NCBI RefSeq assembly: GCF_003439925.1
Contig: NZ_QQRR01000002.1
Coordinates: forward strand, 806,001-870,000
DNA: 64,000 nt
Direction of reading: 5' to 3'
DNA from: Haloprofundus halophilus
GTDB lineage: Archaea > Halobacteriota > Halobacteria > Halobacteriales > Haloferacaceae
Each line of letters begins with the position of its first letter. The first letter of the stretch is position 1. Below, piece by piece: positions 1-7,511 of this stretch. Made by a program: the position numbers and the translations under genes. Below the pieces are notes generated by a model. The model worked only from the letters and a program-made list of their open reading frames with translations. It was not told the origin of the DNA and searched no databases.

Positions 1-1
1 C

Positions 2-394
2 GAGATACACGAGGCGCTCGCCGACAGCGACTACGTCGTCGTCGCCGCGCCGCTAACCGAGACGACAGAGAAACTCATCGACGCGGAGGCGTTCCGGACG
101 CTGCCGCCGCACGCGGTGCTCGTCAACGTCGGCCGCGGTCCCATCGTCGACACCGACGCGCTCGTTTCGACACTCCAGACGAACGGTCTCCGCGGCGCGG
201 CGCTAGACGTGACCGACCCCGAACCGCTCCCGCAGGAACATCCGCTGTGGTCGTTCGACAACGTGCTCATCACGCCGCACAACGCGGGCCACACGCCGAA
301 GTACTGGGAGCGCCGCGCGGACATTATCGCGCGGAACCTCGACAAGGTCGAGGAGACGGGCGAGTTCGAAAACTTGGAGAATCAGGCGGATTAG
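2..394 (+). CDS. D-2-hydroxyacid dehydrogenase, C-terminal part (5' end outside window)
   Basis: The reading frame enters from the left edge and stops at TAG 392-394, leaving about 130 residues. It has the conserved NAD-dependent 2-hydroxyacid dehydrogenase block LVNVGRGPIVDTDAL, followed by DPEPLP with the acid of the catalytic relay and TPHNAG with the catalytic histidine. The family reduces 2-keto acids or oxidises D-2-hydroxy acids (glyoxylate, phosphoglycerate and similar). The C-terminus is short and has no ACT domain, which argues against a full SerA. The exact substrate cannot be told from this half. Confidence 0.9.
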   Translation, partial: EIHEALADSDYVVVAAPLTETTEKLIDAEAFRTLPPHAVLVNVGRGPIVDTDALVSTLQTNGLRGAALDVTDPEPLPQEHPLWSFDNVLITPHNAGHTPKYWERRADIIARNLDKVEETGEFENLENQAD

Positions 395-418
395 AGCAGA
401 CCGGTTACAATTCGCTCG

Positions 419-1129
419 CTACTCCACCGCGTTCCGCAGCGTCCCGATTCCCTCGTAGGTGATTTCGACCACGTCGCCCGGTTCGATGGTGCCGGGGTTC
501 GCTGGGCTACCGAACGCGATTGCATCGCCAGGCTGGAAGGTGAATCGCTTCGAGAGGTAGGAGACGATTTCGTACGGACCGAACAGCATCAGTTCGGTGT
601 TCGCCTCCTGTCGGCGCTCGCCGCTCACGTCGGTGTGCATGTCGAGGTTTCGCGGGTCCAGCTCCGTTTCAATCCACGGCCCCAACGGACCGGAGCCGTC
701 GAACGCTTTTCTGGCCGTCCGGCCCTGCTGGTCGAGGGCGTCCACGTCGTTCATGATGGTGTAGCCGCGGACGTACTCCGGAACTTCGTCGACCGAGATG
801 TCGTGGCACTCCTCGTCGACGACGGCGACGAGTTCGCCCGCGTACGTGAGTTCCTCCGTGAACGCGGGGTACAGAATCGGCTCCTCGTGGGCGATAACCG
901 AGGTCGGCGGCTTGATGAAGAAGTCGGGTTCCTCGGGTCGCTCGTACTCCATCTGGTCGAGCGTCGCGGCGTAGTTGCGGCCGACGCAGTACAGCGCCGA
1001 CGGTTCGCACGGTGCGAGCAGGTCGCCGTCTTCACCGACGACGTACTCGCCGTCGTCTGCGAGGATGGTTCCGTCTCGGTACTCGCCCTCGCGCGGGCCG
1101 TCAGGGGTCTGGATACGGGCGATTCGCAT
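419..1129 (-). CDS. Fumarylacetoacetate hydrolase (FAH) family protein
   Basis: This 236-residue protein belongs to the metal-dependent FAH/2-hydroxyhepta-2,4-diene-1,7-dioate isomerase fold that cleaves or isomerises acylpyruvate-type acids. It shows the family pattern of an N-terminal YCVGRNYA segment, acidic metal ligands in the middle (YAGELVAVVDEE), the NDVDALDQQ-RTARKAFDGSGPLGPW block around residue 130-150, and a C-terminal GSPANPGTIEPGDVVEITYEGIG block. The ATG at 1127-1129 is the first good start. The gene converges on the hydroxyacid dehydrogenase. The substrate is unknown: acylpyruvase or oxaloacetate decarboxylase activity is possible. Confidence 0.9.
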   Translation of the reverse strand: MRIARIQTPDGPREGEYRDGTILADDGEYVVGEDGDLLAPCEPSALYCVGRNYAATLDQMEYERPEEPDFFIKPPTSVIAHEEPILYPAFTEELTYAGELVAVVDEECHDISVDEVPEYVRGYTIMNDVDALDQQGRTARKAFDGSGPLGPWIETELDPRNLDMHTDVSGERRQEANTELMLFGPYEIVSYLSKRFTFQPGDAIAFGSPANPGTIEPGDVVEITYEGIGTLRNAVE

Positions 1130-1284
1130 GGTTGTTCGTCTTGTTGCGTCTCGAAAGGCGTACCGGAAACGGCGGAGCCTGCGCCTCAGAGTTCGGTGAG
1201 CCCACTATTCCGTGACCCCAGTCCACTCGATTGAAGTGTGGCGTCTGTGGCTATCCCTGGATTTTGACAGAAATTGCGTGCTGC

Positions 1285-1299
1285 ATACAGAGGATGCAT
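1285..1299 (+). repeat. Right-end remnant of the 81-bp island repeat (E0)
   Basis: ATACAGAGGATGCAT matches the right end of the three complete elements downstream. An element of normal length would begin near 1219, but no left end can be recognised there, so this copy is degenerate or truncated. It marks the left border of the accessory island. Confidence 0.6.
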
Positions 1300-1313
1300 C
1301 TCTGACTCCTTTA

Positions 1314-1934
1314 TCAGAGCGGCCACTCATTCCGTGTGAATAGGTCATCAAGGGCGTCAGGGAGAGTGTTGAGCTTGTAGTCTACCCACTTAGTGAACGG
1401 CGTGTGGTGCCTGATTTCTCTCCACTCGTCGTCTGTTTCCGCACTCACCTGCACTACACGCTCAAAGAATTCGAAGAGGTAGAGATGTTCTTGCTCCGCC
1501 ATCCCTGACTCAGGGTCTTCCCCCAGCCTGTAAATTCGCTTTGCCTCGGTGTACGCCTCCTCTACTCCAGCCAGCTCACCGACCAACCGAAAGTCACCGA
1601 TATATTCGTACCAGACGCCTCGACGGGCCCTCTCGAACCAATACTCATCTTCAGGGACGGGTAGATGGCGAGCGTTGAGGTCTTCAGCGACCAGAATCCC
1701 TTGCTTGCAACGGTTGACACACTGGTCACGAGTTCCAGCTAAACGATAACAGACGCCAGCGAGAAGAAACATGTATTCCCCTTTGCAAGCGGTCGTCGCG
1801 GGGAACCCAGGCGGAGAGTCACCGAGATACTCGTAAGCTGCCGCCGTGAACCAATCGCCAGCAGCAGAGAACTCGCCGCGCCTACGGTGAGCCTCGGCGT
1901 TTTCTACATGTTCCCATGCAGTTTCGCAGGTCAT
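1314..1934 (-). CDS. Hypothetical TPR-like cytosolic protein
   Basis: This 206-residue protein has no recognised catalytic motif. Its N-terminal half is helical with the look of TPR/alpha-solenoid repeats (ENAEAHRRRGEFSAAGDWF, then GVEEAYTEAKRIYRLGE), and it has several cysteines (KGEYMFLLAGVCYRL, CVNRCKQG). No signal peptide or membrane segment is visible. It lies alone between the island remnant at 1285 and the complete element at 2011. Its codon use is AT-richer than the flanking core genes, consistent with transfer. The function is unknown. Confidence 0.75.
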   Translation of the reverse strand: MTCETAWEHVENAEAHRRRGEFSAAGDWFTAAAYEYLGDSPPGFPATTACKGEYMFLLAGVCYRLAGTRDQCVNRCKQGILVAEDLNARHLPVPEDEYWFERARRGVWYEYIGDFRLVGELAGVEEAYTEAKRIYRLGEDPESGMAEQEHLYLFEFFERVVQVSAETDDEWREIRHHTPFTKWVDYKLNTLPDALDDLFTRNEWPL

Positions 1935-2010
1935 TGGACCAGATAATCACCACTCTCTGATAACCATTCGGCGGTACGCCCCGACCACTTCCGAGTCAGA
2001 CTGCTGTTGC

Positions 2011-2091
2011 ATACGCGCTGTGTATTCAGCAGCCGGTGAGCGAACCCCTCGATAGCTGTCAGTAACGGAGTGCAAGATACAGAGGATGTGT
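2011..2091 (+). repeat. 81-bp island repeat with terminal inverted repeats (E1)
   Basis: The left end ATACGCGCTGTGTAT (2011-2025) and right end ATACAGAGGATGTGT (2077-2091) are imperfect inverted repeats of one another. About 88% of the whole element is identical to the copy at 4152-4232. It lies between the TPR-like gene and the methyltransferase gene. Confidence 0.85.
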
Positions 2092-2132
2092 ACCGCAGAT
2101 TCATGATAGGTAATTGGATATAGTGAAAGGCC

Positions 2133-2741
2133 ATGGGCGATCGGTCCGAAACAGGAGACGAAGCGGATTGGTGGAACGAGGTGTATAGAAGTGAGACAGT
2201 TCCACCGTGGGACATCGGTCACCCACAACCAGCGCTCGTGGATGCCATCGAAAGTTATGAATTGACCGGCCCAATCCTCGACGTTGGATGTGGCACCGGG
2301 ATACACGCACTCTGGGCTACAGAACGAGGATACACAGCTCTCGGCATCGATTTCTCCGAGGTAGGTATTGAAGTGGCACAAAAGAGGGCCAGAGAGCAAG
2401 GTCTGGACGCCGATTTTCGTGTTGCAAATGCGCTGAACCTCCCAAGCAATCTCGGGCCGTTCAAGACGGTGTTGGATAGTGGGCTCTTCCACGCCTTCGA
2501 GACAGACGAACGGGAAACCTACGCTCGTGAACTCGCCGCAGCCGTCTCGTCGGGTGGACACCTCTTTCTCGTCGGCTTCGCCGAGGGCGCTACCGAGAAC
2601 GCGGGGCCGAATCCACTCACTCCAGACGATATTCACTCTGCGTTCGGAAATCAGTGGACGGTCCACGAGACCCAGGAGAGTGTGTTTGAAACACGAGTAC
2701 GTTCCGAGCAAGGGCTCCTCGCCGTCGTCGAACGGGTTTGA
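2133..2741 (+). CDS. Class I SAM-dependent methyltransferase
   Basis: The product is 202 residues. Motif I ILDVGCGTG (about residues 48-56) forms the SAM-binding loop, with the acidic end of strand 2 in LGIDFSEVG and a motif-IV-like VLDSGLFHAF. The start MGDRSETGDEADWWNEVYRS-ETVPPWD resembles thiopurine/thiol methyltransferase-like proteins (a WNE..Y motif followed by PPWDIG), so a small-molecule thiol or selenol substrate is plausible but unproven. The gene is an island cargo gene directly downstream of an 81-bp repeat and has lower GC than the core genes. Confidence 0.9.
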   Translation: MGDRSETGDEADWWNEVYRSETVPPWDIGHPQPALVDAIESYELTGPILDVGCGTGIHALWATERGYTALGIDFSEVGIEVAQKRAREQGLDADFRVANALNLPSNLGPFKTVLDSGLFHAFETDERETYARELAAAVSSGGHLFLVGFAEGATENAGPNPLTPDDIHSAFGNQWTVHETQESVFETRVRSEQGLLAVVERV

Positions 2742-2820
2742 GTATCGCATCGATGTCAAGTGATTTGAACATCACTTCTCATCAGACGAATTTTCCCCTG
2801 TACCGGATGCGGCTTTCGAC

Positions 2821-3288
2821 TCACTCTAACGGCTGTGCGTAGTCAACTTGCTTTGGCTGGAAGCTCAGATTACGGTAGAACCGGCGTGCGCCCTCGTTCT
2901 GCCATTCACAGGAGACCTTGAGGAGATCACAACCCTGCTCGCGAGCCATTTTTTTCACCCGCTCGACGGCCTCTGTTCCGTGGCCTCGATTTCGGTGGTC
3001 TTCGTCGATAGCGAAGTTCACGATGCGGAGGTACCGTGAGTACTGACGGGAACCGTGGTTGCCCTCACGAAGCGTGACGAACCCGATTGTATCACCTGTG
3101 TGGACGATGAGGTAGTCAGTGATATCCTCGTCGTCAAGGTGAGCGCGGAAGCCACCGTCGGGGACCTCGTTGACGTCCGTGTACGTGAGTTCGTTCAGTC
3201 CGGAGTAATCCTCCATCGCTTTCGCGAGGTCGTACCAGCGACCGACAAGCGCATTAAGGTCGTCAGCGGTGGCTTCGACGAGTTCCAT
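2821..3288 (-). CDS. GNAT-family N-acetyltransferase
   Basis: This 155-residue protein transfers an acetyl group from acetyl-CoA to an unknown amine. The acetyl-CoA pyrophosphate loop is RNRGHGTEAVERVKK (R-x-x-G-x-G), preceded by the beta-4 strand LRIVNFAIDEDH and followed by CEWQNEGARRFYRNLSF, the usual motif B. The methionine of MELVEATADD was chosen as the start; a frame extension to 3303 adds only MRSFR. It shares a cassette-like segment with the convergent methyltransferase gene, with no repeat element between them. Confidence 0.88.
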   Translation of the reverse strand: MELVEATADDLNALVGRWYDLAKAMEDYSGLNELTYTDVNEVPDGGFRAHLDDEDITDYLIVHTGDTIGFVTLREGNHGSRQYSRYLRIVNFAIDEDHRNRGHGTEAVERVKKMAREQGCDLLKVSCEWQNEGARRFYRNLSFQPKQVDYAQPLE

Positions 3289-3420
3289 ACGGAAACTCCT
3301 CAACGTTGGCTCTTTAGATTTCGCTCGGTGTGCTTCGTTCTAGCACGTCTTGGAACACCAGCGGCGGCGAACGGGGGGAACGGCTTCTCTATGTCCACTA
3401 CCGAGGGCTTCGGTTGACCG

Positions 3421-3501
3421 ATACGCGCTATGTATACAGCACGCACGATTCAAACTGCTCAACTTTCGTCAGGATCAACGTGACCGACTCAGAGGATGTA
3501 T
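3421..3501 (+). repeat. 81-bp island repeat, divergent centre (E2)
   Basis: The left end ATACGCGCTATGTAT (3421-3435) and the right-end core CAGAGGATGTAT (ending 3501) are conserved and the total length is exactly that of the other copies. The roughly 50-bp centre is unrelated to theirs. Conserved ends with a variable middle of fixed length is what would be expected of a recombination site. Confidence 0.8.
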
Positions 3502-3647
3502 TTCGCATAGAGACGCAGTTTATTCCGACTCAGCGAATATGAATCATCGCGAAGTAGCGCATGCGAATTGCTTGTTTAATTCCGACTCCGATCGACCTCA
3601 GGAGAAATTTCCTATGAATTAAATGGCTTTGTTTGAAGTATGGGATA

Positions 3648-4061
3648 ATGAAACGGCGGTCGATTCTCGCTGTACTCGGTGTCGTCGGTGGCGCTGGATG
3701 GATTGGATATGGCCGATTCCAGTCCGGTCGAGAGGGACGGGTCTACTGGCGACAGATGGCAGCCGATGCTGGCGGAGAACCAGGGTCGTTGATTGTACTG
3801 ACCGAGTCGCGTAAGCCCGATGGAGCAGTGAGCCGTACAATTCACGACAAGTATACAGACGCGTTCGACAACGGAACGTATGTCTCGAAGGACCTCCACC
3901 GCGCTCTCAAACACAAGTTCGGCTCCGACGAACCCTATTATCTCATTCGATACGAAGACCACGACTGCAATGGTATCCCCGGTGATGAAGGGGGCAATGC
4001 TGTCGAAGTATCACGGGAGAAGTTTAATGATCTTCAAATTGGCGACTGCGTGAAAAAGTAG
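3648..4061 (+). CDS. Exported hypothetical protein (Tat/Sec signal)
   Basis: This 137-residue protein starts at the ATG of MKRRSILAVLGVVGG; an upstream in-frame ATG at 3633 adds MKYGI. The N-terminus has twin arginines followed by a hydrophobic stretch to about residue 22, which fits a Tat or Sec signal or anchor. There is no lipobox. The mature part (QSGREGRVYWRQMAADAGG and onward) holds two cysteines (DHDCNG and IGDCVKK) that could form a disulfide. No family is recognised. It is a single-gene segment bounded by the 81-bp repeats at 3421 and 4152. Confidence 0.75.
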   Translation: MKRRSILAVLGVVGGAGWIGYGRFQSGREGRVYWRQMAADAGGEPGSLIVLTESRKPDGAVSRTIHDKYTDAFDNGTYVSKDLHRALKHKFGSDEPYYLIRYEDHDCNGIPGDEGGNAVEVSREKFNDLQIGDCVKK

Positions 4062-4151
4062 ATTCGGTTTAGCGAAACCCCCTCGAATCATGCGGGGTCG
4101 GGAGCCAGTAGTAATACGATTAGGTTACCACGAGTACCAAATTTACGACCG

Positions 4152-4232
4152 ATACGCGCTATGTATTCAGCAGTCGGTAAGCGAACTCCTCGACGGCTGT
4201 CAGTAACGGGATGCAAGATACAGAGGTTGTAT
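4152..4232 (+). repeat. 81-bp island repeat with terminal inverted repeats (E3)
   Basis: Left end ATACGCGCTATGTAT (4152-4166), right end ATACAGAGGTTGTAT (4218-4232). The reverse complement of the left end matches the right end at 11 of 15 positions. The element has the same orientation as E1 and E2. Confidence 0.85.
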
Positions 4233-4339
4233 TTATCAAGCGACCATCGCCAGTTTTAGCCGATTGATGAAGAAACACTTGTTCGGTACAAATGCTTAGT
4301 ACCCGAAAGTTTTTGCTCAACTGTTGGTAGATTGCTCCT

Positions 4340-4480
4340 ATGGTTGATTTAACATTATCCTCGGTCCTTCTACTGTGGATTGCTATTATGACAGCGGTTT
4401 ACGCTGGGGTATATCTGGCCCTTCAGATGTTTTTCGGACAAAACAATCCAGTTACAGGGATGGAAGAGCAGAACCAATGA
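4340..4480 (+). CDS. Small single-pass membrane protein, 46 aa
   Basis: The ATG at 4340 opens a 46-codon frame ending TGA 4478-4480. Residues 6-33 form one hydrophobic helix (LSSVLLLWIAIMTAVYAGVY then LALQMFF) followed by a short polar tail ending MEEQNQ. This is the arrangement of small single-pass membrane proteins. It is the only plausible gene in the segment between repeat E3 and the left-end remnant at 4535. No homologue is recognised, so its status as a gene rests on composition and position. Confidence 0.5.
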   Translation: MVDLTLSSVLLLWIAIMTAVYAGVYLALQMFFGQNNPVTGMEEQNQ

Positions 4481-4534
4481 CGAATGTGTACGGCCACTCG
4501 TTGAGGAGTCCACCAGAAGGTAACACTGTGACCG

Positions 4535-4556
4535 ATAAGCGCTCTCTATTCAGCAC
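4535..4556 (+). repeat. Left-end remnant of the 81-bp island repeat (E4)
   Basis: ATAAGCGCTCTCTATTCAGCA resembles the left ends of E1-E3 with three substitutions. No right end follows at the expected distance near 4615. It marks the right border of the island, mirroring the right-end remnant at its left border. Confidence 0.55.
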
Positions 4557-4599
4557 GGTCTCACCAAACTGTCACCAACTATAGGCTTCAACGGGCCCT

Positions 4600-4835
4600 G
4601 GTGTACGAAAATCGCGGAGCGATTTTCGGCCGACGACTGAGCGGAAACGCGAAGCGTCGAAGCGAAGGAGGAGTGTCCTCGTGAGCGAAGCGAACGAGGG
4701 CTCGTCAGAGCTTGTCTCTGACGGTGCTTTTGGTCCGAGAGCAGACGCTTCGCGTCTGCTAAGCCTTCGCGGTTCCACCGCGAAGACAGCTTTTGCCGAG
4801 GGCCGCCGAAGGCGGCCCGCAGCGCAAAAGGTGGG
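4600..4835. repeat. Cluster of short palindromes after the island (4481-4837 has no gene)
   Basis: No gene is seen between 4481 and 4837. The stretch is packed with perfect or near-perfect hairpins: CGAAAATCGC/GCGATTTTCG, GTCAGAG/CTCTGAC, GCAGACGC/GCGTCTGC, CTTCGCGG/CCGCGAAG and GGGCCGCC/GGCGGCCC. It ends in an AAAAGGTGG string just before the asd stop. A related series occurs at 57960-58090, next to tRNA-Ser, with the same phrases (GTCAGAGC..GCTCTGAC, CGCGAAGACAG, TTTTGC.., AAAAGGTGG). Confidence 0.6.
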
Positions 4836-4837
4836 TT

Positions 4838-5872
4838 CTAGACCCAGCCTTCCTCAACCAGCAACTCACCGTTCAGCACGCTCGCGCCCGCCGCACCGCG
4901 AATCGTGTTGTGCGCGAGGCAGTTGTACTTGATACCCGAACTCGTCTCCTGAATCCCGCCGGCGGAGATGGCCATCCCGTCGCCGTGCATCCGGTCGAGC
5001 CGCGGTTGCGGGCGGTGGGGGTCGTCGAACACGCGGATGAGCGGCTCGGGCGCGCTCGGGAGGCCGATGCCGGGGAACTCGCGCATCGCGTCGGCGATGT
5101 CGTCGACCGAGGGGTCGGCTTCGAGTTCCGCGAAGACGTTTTCGAGGTGGCCGTCGAGCGTCGGAATCCGGTTGCACGAGGCCGAGACGTCGGCGTCGTG
5201 CAGCGAGAGCTCCGCGCCGTCGAAGGAGCCGAGCAGTTTCCGAGATTCGCTCTCCATCTTCTCCTCCTCGCCGCCGATGTGTGGGATGGCGTTGTCGATG
5301 ATCTCCATCGAGGTGACGCCGGAGTAGCCCGCACCCGAGACCGCCTGGAGGGTCGAGACGTGGACGCGTTCGAGGCCGAACGCGTCGAGCGCGGCGAGCG
5401 TCGGCGTCATCGTGATAGTCGAGCAGTTCGGGTTCTTGATGAGCGCGCCGTCCCAGCCGCGCTCGTCGCGCTGGACCTCGATGAGTCCGAGGTGGTCAGC
5501 GTTGACCTCCGGGATGGTGAGCGGCACGTCGGGGGCCATTCGGTCGTTCGAGGAGTTCGAGGAGACGACGTAGCCGGCCTCCGCAAAGTCGGGTTCGACG
5601 TCCGCGGCCGCCGAGGAGGGGAGCGAGGAGAAGACGAGGTCCAGGTCGTCGGGCACGTCGTCGACGGCGGTTCGTCGGACTTCCATCCCGGCGACGTCGT
5701 CCGGGATGGGTGTGTCGACGCGCCACTTCGCCGCGTCGCGGTAACTCTCGCCCGCGCTCTCGTCGCTCGCGGTGACCGCCGCGAGTTCGAAACTCGGGTG
5801 TCCGTCGAGAAGTTGGATGAATCGCTGTCCGACCGCACCGGTTGCGCCGAGGATGCCAACGCGTACTGCCAT
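4838..5872 (-). CDS. asd: Aspartate-semialdehyde dehydrogenase
   Basis: This 344-residue enzyme reduces aspartyl-4-phosphate to aspartate semialdehyde with NADPH, the branch point to lysine, threonine, methionine and isoleucine. The N-terminal nucleotide loop is GILGATGAVGQRF, the catalytic cysteine is in NPNCSTITMTP, and the C-terminal signature is SSGIKYNCLAHNTIRGAAGA. It belongs to the archaeal/fungal-type subfamily. The ATG of MAVRVGILGATG was chosen because an upstream in-frame extension is rich in non-conserved residues. The gene stands alone, immediately right of the hairpin cluster that closes the accessory island. Confidence 0.97.
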   Translation of the reverse strand: MAVRVGILGATGAVGQRFIQLLDGHPSFELAAVTASDESAGESYRDAAKWRVDTPIPDDVAGMEVRRTAVDDVPDDLDLVFSSLPSSAAADVEPDFAEAGYVVSSNSSNDRMAPDVPLTIPEVNADHLGLIEVQRDERGWDGALIKNPNCSTITMTPTLAALDAFGLERVHVSTLQAVSGAGYSGVTSMEIIDNAIPHIGGEEEKMESESRKLLGSFDGAELSLHDADVSASCNRIPTLDGHLENVFAELEADPSVDDIADAMREFPGIGLPSAPEPLIRVFDDPHRPQPRLDRMHGDGMAISAGGIQETSSGIKYNCLAHNTIRGAAGASVLNGELLVEEGWV

Positions 5873-5929
5873 TAGCGTGTGGGTGGGTGACACTCGCATA
5901 AGTGGGTTCGGATTCGGTCGCATTTTCTC

Positions 5930-6400
5930 GTAAATTCGTGAACATTGGGGGGTTTGACGCCTGCTTTGGCCATTTACTGAGAGACCCTCGGCGGTCGACC
6001 GAGTCGAGTTCGAGTCCGTCGGCGAAGCGGGTCGAAACCCGTATGAGGGCGCGGAGAGTACGTCGACTGCGTGCCTTTAGTCCCCGCCCGAGTGTTCCCA
6101 CTTCGGGAGCGATGACCGCGCGGCGAACCCGGGCGCGCAACATCAGTGCAACCGCCGTCCGGCCCAAAGAGACGGCTGCCTGGCACGAGGGTTTCCCGGC
6201 CGACGCGGCATGCCGCCACGGGATGAGGCCGGCCGTTAGTGTCCCGGGCAACATTCTACAGCTCCGACCGGTGAGTTCCACGACCAGCCCCGACTTCCTC
6301 CACACCGGAACAACCGATACTACAGAAAACCGTTCGATAACCGTCAAACCTGTCGCCAACACCCTGTAATCGTGGTCAACGAAACACGCTCGTCCACCGT
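5930..6400. other. Long gene-free region with many hairpins; possible structured RNA
   Basis: Between asd and the cold-shock gene (5873-6495) no convincing gene is seen. Overlapping frames on both strands lack family motifs and are arginine- and serine-rich. The DNA holds many local inverted repeats: CGGTCGACCG near 5994, GGGT-CGAA-ACCC (a tetraloop-like hairpin) near 6028, CCCGAGTG/CACTTCGGG near 6090, CCGTC/GACGG near 6155 and GCGGCATGCCGC near 6201. A T-run lies near 6400 on the plus strand. I could not match it to RNase P RNA, SRP RNA or a known riboswitch. Confidence 0.4.
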
Positions 6401-6495
6401 TTTTCCAGTTCGGCCACTGATGGTCAATTTATCTAACGTGGCGGCGCTACAAATTCGCAAGCCTTATTCGTGAACGGCGACTGGTTTCAAAAGCA

Positions 6496-6690
6496 ATGGC
6501 GAAAGGCGAAGTTGATTTCTTCAACGACACTGGCGGCTACGGTTTCATCTCGACGGACGACGCGGACGACGACGTTTTCTTCCACATGGAGGACGTTGGC
6601 GGCCCTGACCTCGAAGAGGGACAGGAAGTGGAGTTCGACATCGAGCAGGCCCCGAAGGGCCCGCGCGCGACGAACCTCACGCGCCTGTAA
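6496..6690 (+). CDS. Cold-shock domain protein
   Basis: This 64-residue single-domain OB-fold RNA chaperone has the RNP1-like GGYGFIS and RNP2-like DVFFHMEDV motifs that stack on single-stranded nucleic acid. A TATA-like CTTATTC at 6461-6467 lies about 30 bp upstream of the ATG, predicting a very short leader. A nearly identical gene lies at 48325-48519 on the other strand. Expression during growth-rate or temperature shifts is likely from the family but is not shown here. Confidence 0.95.
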   Translation: MAKGEVDFFNDTGGYGFISTDDADDDVFFHMEDVGGPDLEEGQEVEFDIEQAPKGPRATNLTRL

Positions 6691-6824
6691 AGCAGTTTAG
6701 TACGCCGCTTTCGCGGCAAAACGACCCCACATTCTGTTATTTTCGAGTCCGTAGCGGTGACGCTGGGTAACGAGCGCCCGTCGGCGAACGACACGGTGAG
6801 GCGCAGCTATCGCCTCCGCGCCGA

Positions 6825-7373
6825 TTAGAGGCGACGGCCCGAGTCGAATCGGTCGTCGGTGAGATACACGTCGCCGTCTCGACACTCGACCTCGATGGCG
6901 TCGAGCGACTGCCCGCGGCACGGCCCTCGCGTACAGAACCCGTCGCCGCGGACGAACCGCGCCCCGTGTTCGTGACAGACGATGTGGTCGTCGGTCGTAC
7001 GAGCGCCGAATCCGGGGTCGAGTCTGACGTGTGGTTTATGCGGGCAGGAGTTTCGCCACGCGTACACTTCGTCGCCGCTGCGTTCGAGTATCCCCTCGGT
7101 TCCGCGCTGTCCGTTAATGGCCTCGAACCGAACCGTTCCCCTCGTGGGCACGTCGTCGACGGCGACGAGTCGACGCGGATCGGTCGGCGGGTCGGCTTTC
7201 GGGGACGACGAGCCGGTCTCGTCGGTGGCGTCGGCGTCGGTTCCGAGGCGCTCGTCGTCGACAGCGAACCGAAACGTCGCGTCGCCGACTTCGACGGACC
7301 CGTCGGTGTCGTAAACTCGAAACGCCTCCTCTTCGCCGTCGCTCTCGACGGTGACTCGGATTGAGTCGTCCAT
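6825..7373 (-). CDS. Rieske (2Fe-2S) domain protein
   Basis: This 182-residue cytosolic protein has an acidic N-terminal half of about 80 residues with a small beta-rich segment. A C-terminal Rieske domain follows, whose cluster ligands are visible as CPH (in RNSCPHKPHVRLD) and CHEH (in VCHEHGARF), the C-x-H...C-x-x-H pattern. There is no signal peptide or membrane anchor, so it is a soluble ferredoxin-type Rieske rather than a bc1 subunit. The ATG at 7371-7373 was chosen. It is divergent from the Gfo/Idh oxidoreductase 139 bp away, and a functional link is possible but unproven. Confidence 0.9.
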   Translation of the reverse strand: MDDSIRVTVESDGEEEAFRVYDTDGSVEVGDATFRFAVDDERLGTDADATDETGSSSPKADPPTDPRRLVAVDDVPTRGTVRFEAINGQRGTEGILERSGDEVYAWRNSCPHKPHVRLDPGFGARTTDDHIVCHEHGARFVRGDGFCTRGPCRGQSLDAIEVECRDGDVYLTDDRFDSGRRL

Positions 7374-7511
7374 GCACGAGTGTTCACGGGCGCGAGCAAC
7401 GATAGCTTGTCGGCGACACGCCTCTCGTCTTCTCGCGAGGTCGACGCAGGGAGCGACGCGACCCGTTCCGGAATGACCAGAATCATTGCCGCGACGGTAC
7501 TCTTCGACGCC

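Noticed and set aside
6250-6340. GGAGGAAGTCGGGGC on the minus strand as RNase P conserved region I
   Set aside because: It lacks the GAAAGUCC core and no matching region V (P4 3' strand) could be found downstream.
5496-6369. Long open frames on both strands over the asd upstream region
   Set aside because: They overlap asd or each other, have no family motif, are Arg/Ser-rich and follow the off-frame pattern of GC-rich DNA.
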